Source: Deltaproteobacteria bacterium (lineage in GTDB: Bacteria > Desulfobacterota > DSM-4660 > Desulfatiglandales > HGW-15). From it: a stretch of 64,000 nt of DNA. Shown here in pieces: positions 63,605-64,000 of the stretch. The stretch lies in the NCBI GenBank assembly GCA_019310485.1, contig JAFDEF010000010.1:1-64000 (forward strand), read 5' to 3'. Both the position numbers and the translations under genes were made by a program. The stretch's first letter is position 1. Each line of letters opens with the position of its first letter. The notes beneath the pieces are model-generated. The model saw only the letters and a program-made list of their open reading frames with translations. It was not told where the DNA came from and searched no databases.

Positions 63605-64000
63605 CTAGTACTCTTCCCAAAGAGGCCAGCCCGATCGGTATTCGATTCGTGGGTTGACGGCATTGACAAGGGATTCGTAGAAAGCATGGGCTGCATTCTG
63701 AAAAATTAAGTCCAGGAGACCTACCCTTTTCTTTTTTGGATAGACAAGCCTTACTTCACCTCTTATTCCAGCCATTCTCTTTGCCAGCTCAACCGCATCT
63801 TGAAAGTTTCCGAGTTGGTCTACCAATCCCAGCTTCCTGGACTGAGCCCCGGACAGAATCCGGCCATCTGCTATTTCTCTCACTTTCTCCACCGGCAGGT
63901 GTCTGCCCTGTGCCACTGCTTCCACAAATTGCTCCTGAACATCCATGATAAGGTTCCTAAGAAGCTTTTTTTCCCTGTCTGACATCTTTCGGTGGGGGGA
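63605..64000 (-). CDS. sppA: Signal peptide peptidase SppA, C-terminal part (runs off window)
   Basis: The frame is open from the window edge. It begins SPHRKMSDREKKLLRNL and has the SppA segment DVQEQFVEAVAQGRHLP, then ADGRILSGAQSRKLGLVDQLGNFQDAVELA, the C-terminal part of bacterial SppA of about 300 residues. The catalytic serine and lysine lie upstream outside the window. A methionine at 63985 is internal, not a start. SppA cleaves released signal peptides in the inner membrane. The gene converges on the YciO gene. Confidence 0.85.
   Translation of the reverse strand, partial: SPHRKMSDREKKLLRNLIMDVQEQFVEAVAQGRHLPVEKVREIADGRILSGAQSRKLGLVDQLGNFQDAVELAKRMAGIRGEVRLVYPKKKRVGLLDLIFQNAAHAFYESLVNAVNPRIEYRSGWPLWEEY

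Noticed and set aside
1-64000. Riboswitches such as GEMM c-di-GMP aptamers in long leaders
   Set aside because: None of the intergenic leaders shows the conserved core (GCAAA and GACGCAAAGCC-like segments) that would support a call.

Overview
The window reads as a chromosomal segment of an anaerobic deltaproteobacterium (Desulfobacterota). The clues are a 2-hydroxyacyl-CoA dehydratase/benzoyl-CoA-reductase-type pair with its ATP-dependent activase, a CooC-type nickel-insertion ATPase (CO dehydrogenase/Wood-Ljungdahl biology), a sigma-54 two-component system, several radical SAM enzymes, PilZ proteins, and many large secreted beta-rich proteins. No phage, rRNA, tRNA or CRISPR array is visible, and no intact transposase gene, although short palindromic elements resembling IS200/IS605-type ends are present.

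Layout. 0-4 kb: a palindromic element, then a good sigma-70 promoter driving a three-gene MacA/MacB-type exporter; the adaptor carries an unusual LTxxQ (Spy/CpxP-like) helical insertion. 4-7.4 kb (minus): AsmA-family protein, a small secreted protein and a PilZ protein. 7.5-14 kb is a zone of gene decay: a PAS sensor gene fused by deletion to pieces of a GspE/PilB-response-regulator gene, an FAD reductase interrupted by an in-frame TAG, and a cation/proton antiporter without its N-terminus; a Nudix hydrolase and a zinc-ribbon protein look intact. 14.3-24.9 kb: a secreted-protein locus made of a frameshifted outer-membrane barrel, a giant beta-rich protein of about 2,080 residues and a fibronectin-III array. 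25-31.3 kb (minus): secreted and membrane proteins, a response regulator, a cupin, MltF, a YtfJ-like protein and a nucleotidyltransferase pair. 31.5-35.6 kb: a truncated TPR gene, then a FecR-domain protein whose C-terminus resembles TbpB-type cargo, directly downstream of a Slam-type outer-membrane translocator: a likely type XI secretion pair with an unusual cargo.

36-50 kb holds three radical SAM genes, a lipid kinase, a CDP-archaeol-synthase-like enzyme, a gamma-carbonic-anhydrase-like protein, ornithine aminotransferase, a cyclic-2,3-diphosphoglycerate-synthetase-like GTPase, an AlaX-type editing protein, an acyl-CoA dehydrogenase remnant, a PHP-domain protein and a small AsmA-like protein. 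Two copies of a roughly 100-bp triple-hairpin repeat flank the 38.3-42.9 kb block. 49.7-52.9 kb: activase plus two dehydratase subunits. 52.9-54 kb is decayed DNA with an antibiotic-biosynthesis-monooxygenase remnant. 54-57.4 kb: cooC, serC, asnS. 57.4-64 kb: PilZ-like protein, ComB-like phosphatase, an NtrC-type regulator with its histidine kinase and prepilin peptidase, a YciO/Sua5 protein and the 3' part of sppA, which runs off the window.

The most promising items are the Slam/FecR cargo pair, the clustering of radical SAM, lipid-kinase and CDP-lipid-synthase genes that may form or modify unusual membrane lipids, the barrel-giant-FN3 secretion locus, and the mobile palindromic repeats. All functions are inferred from motifs read by eye; no database search was possible.
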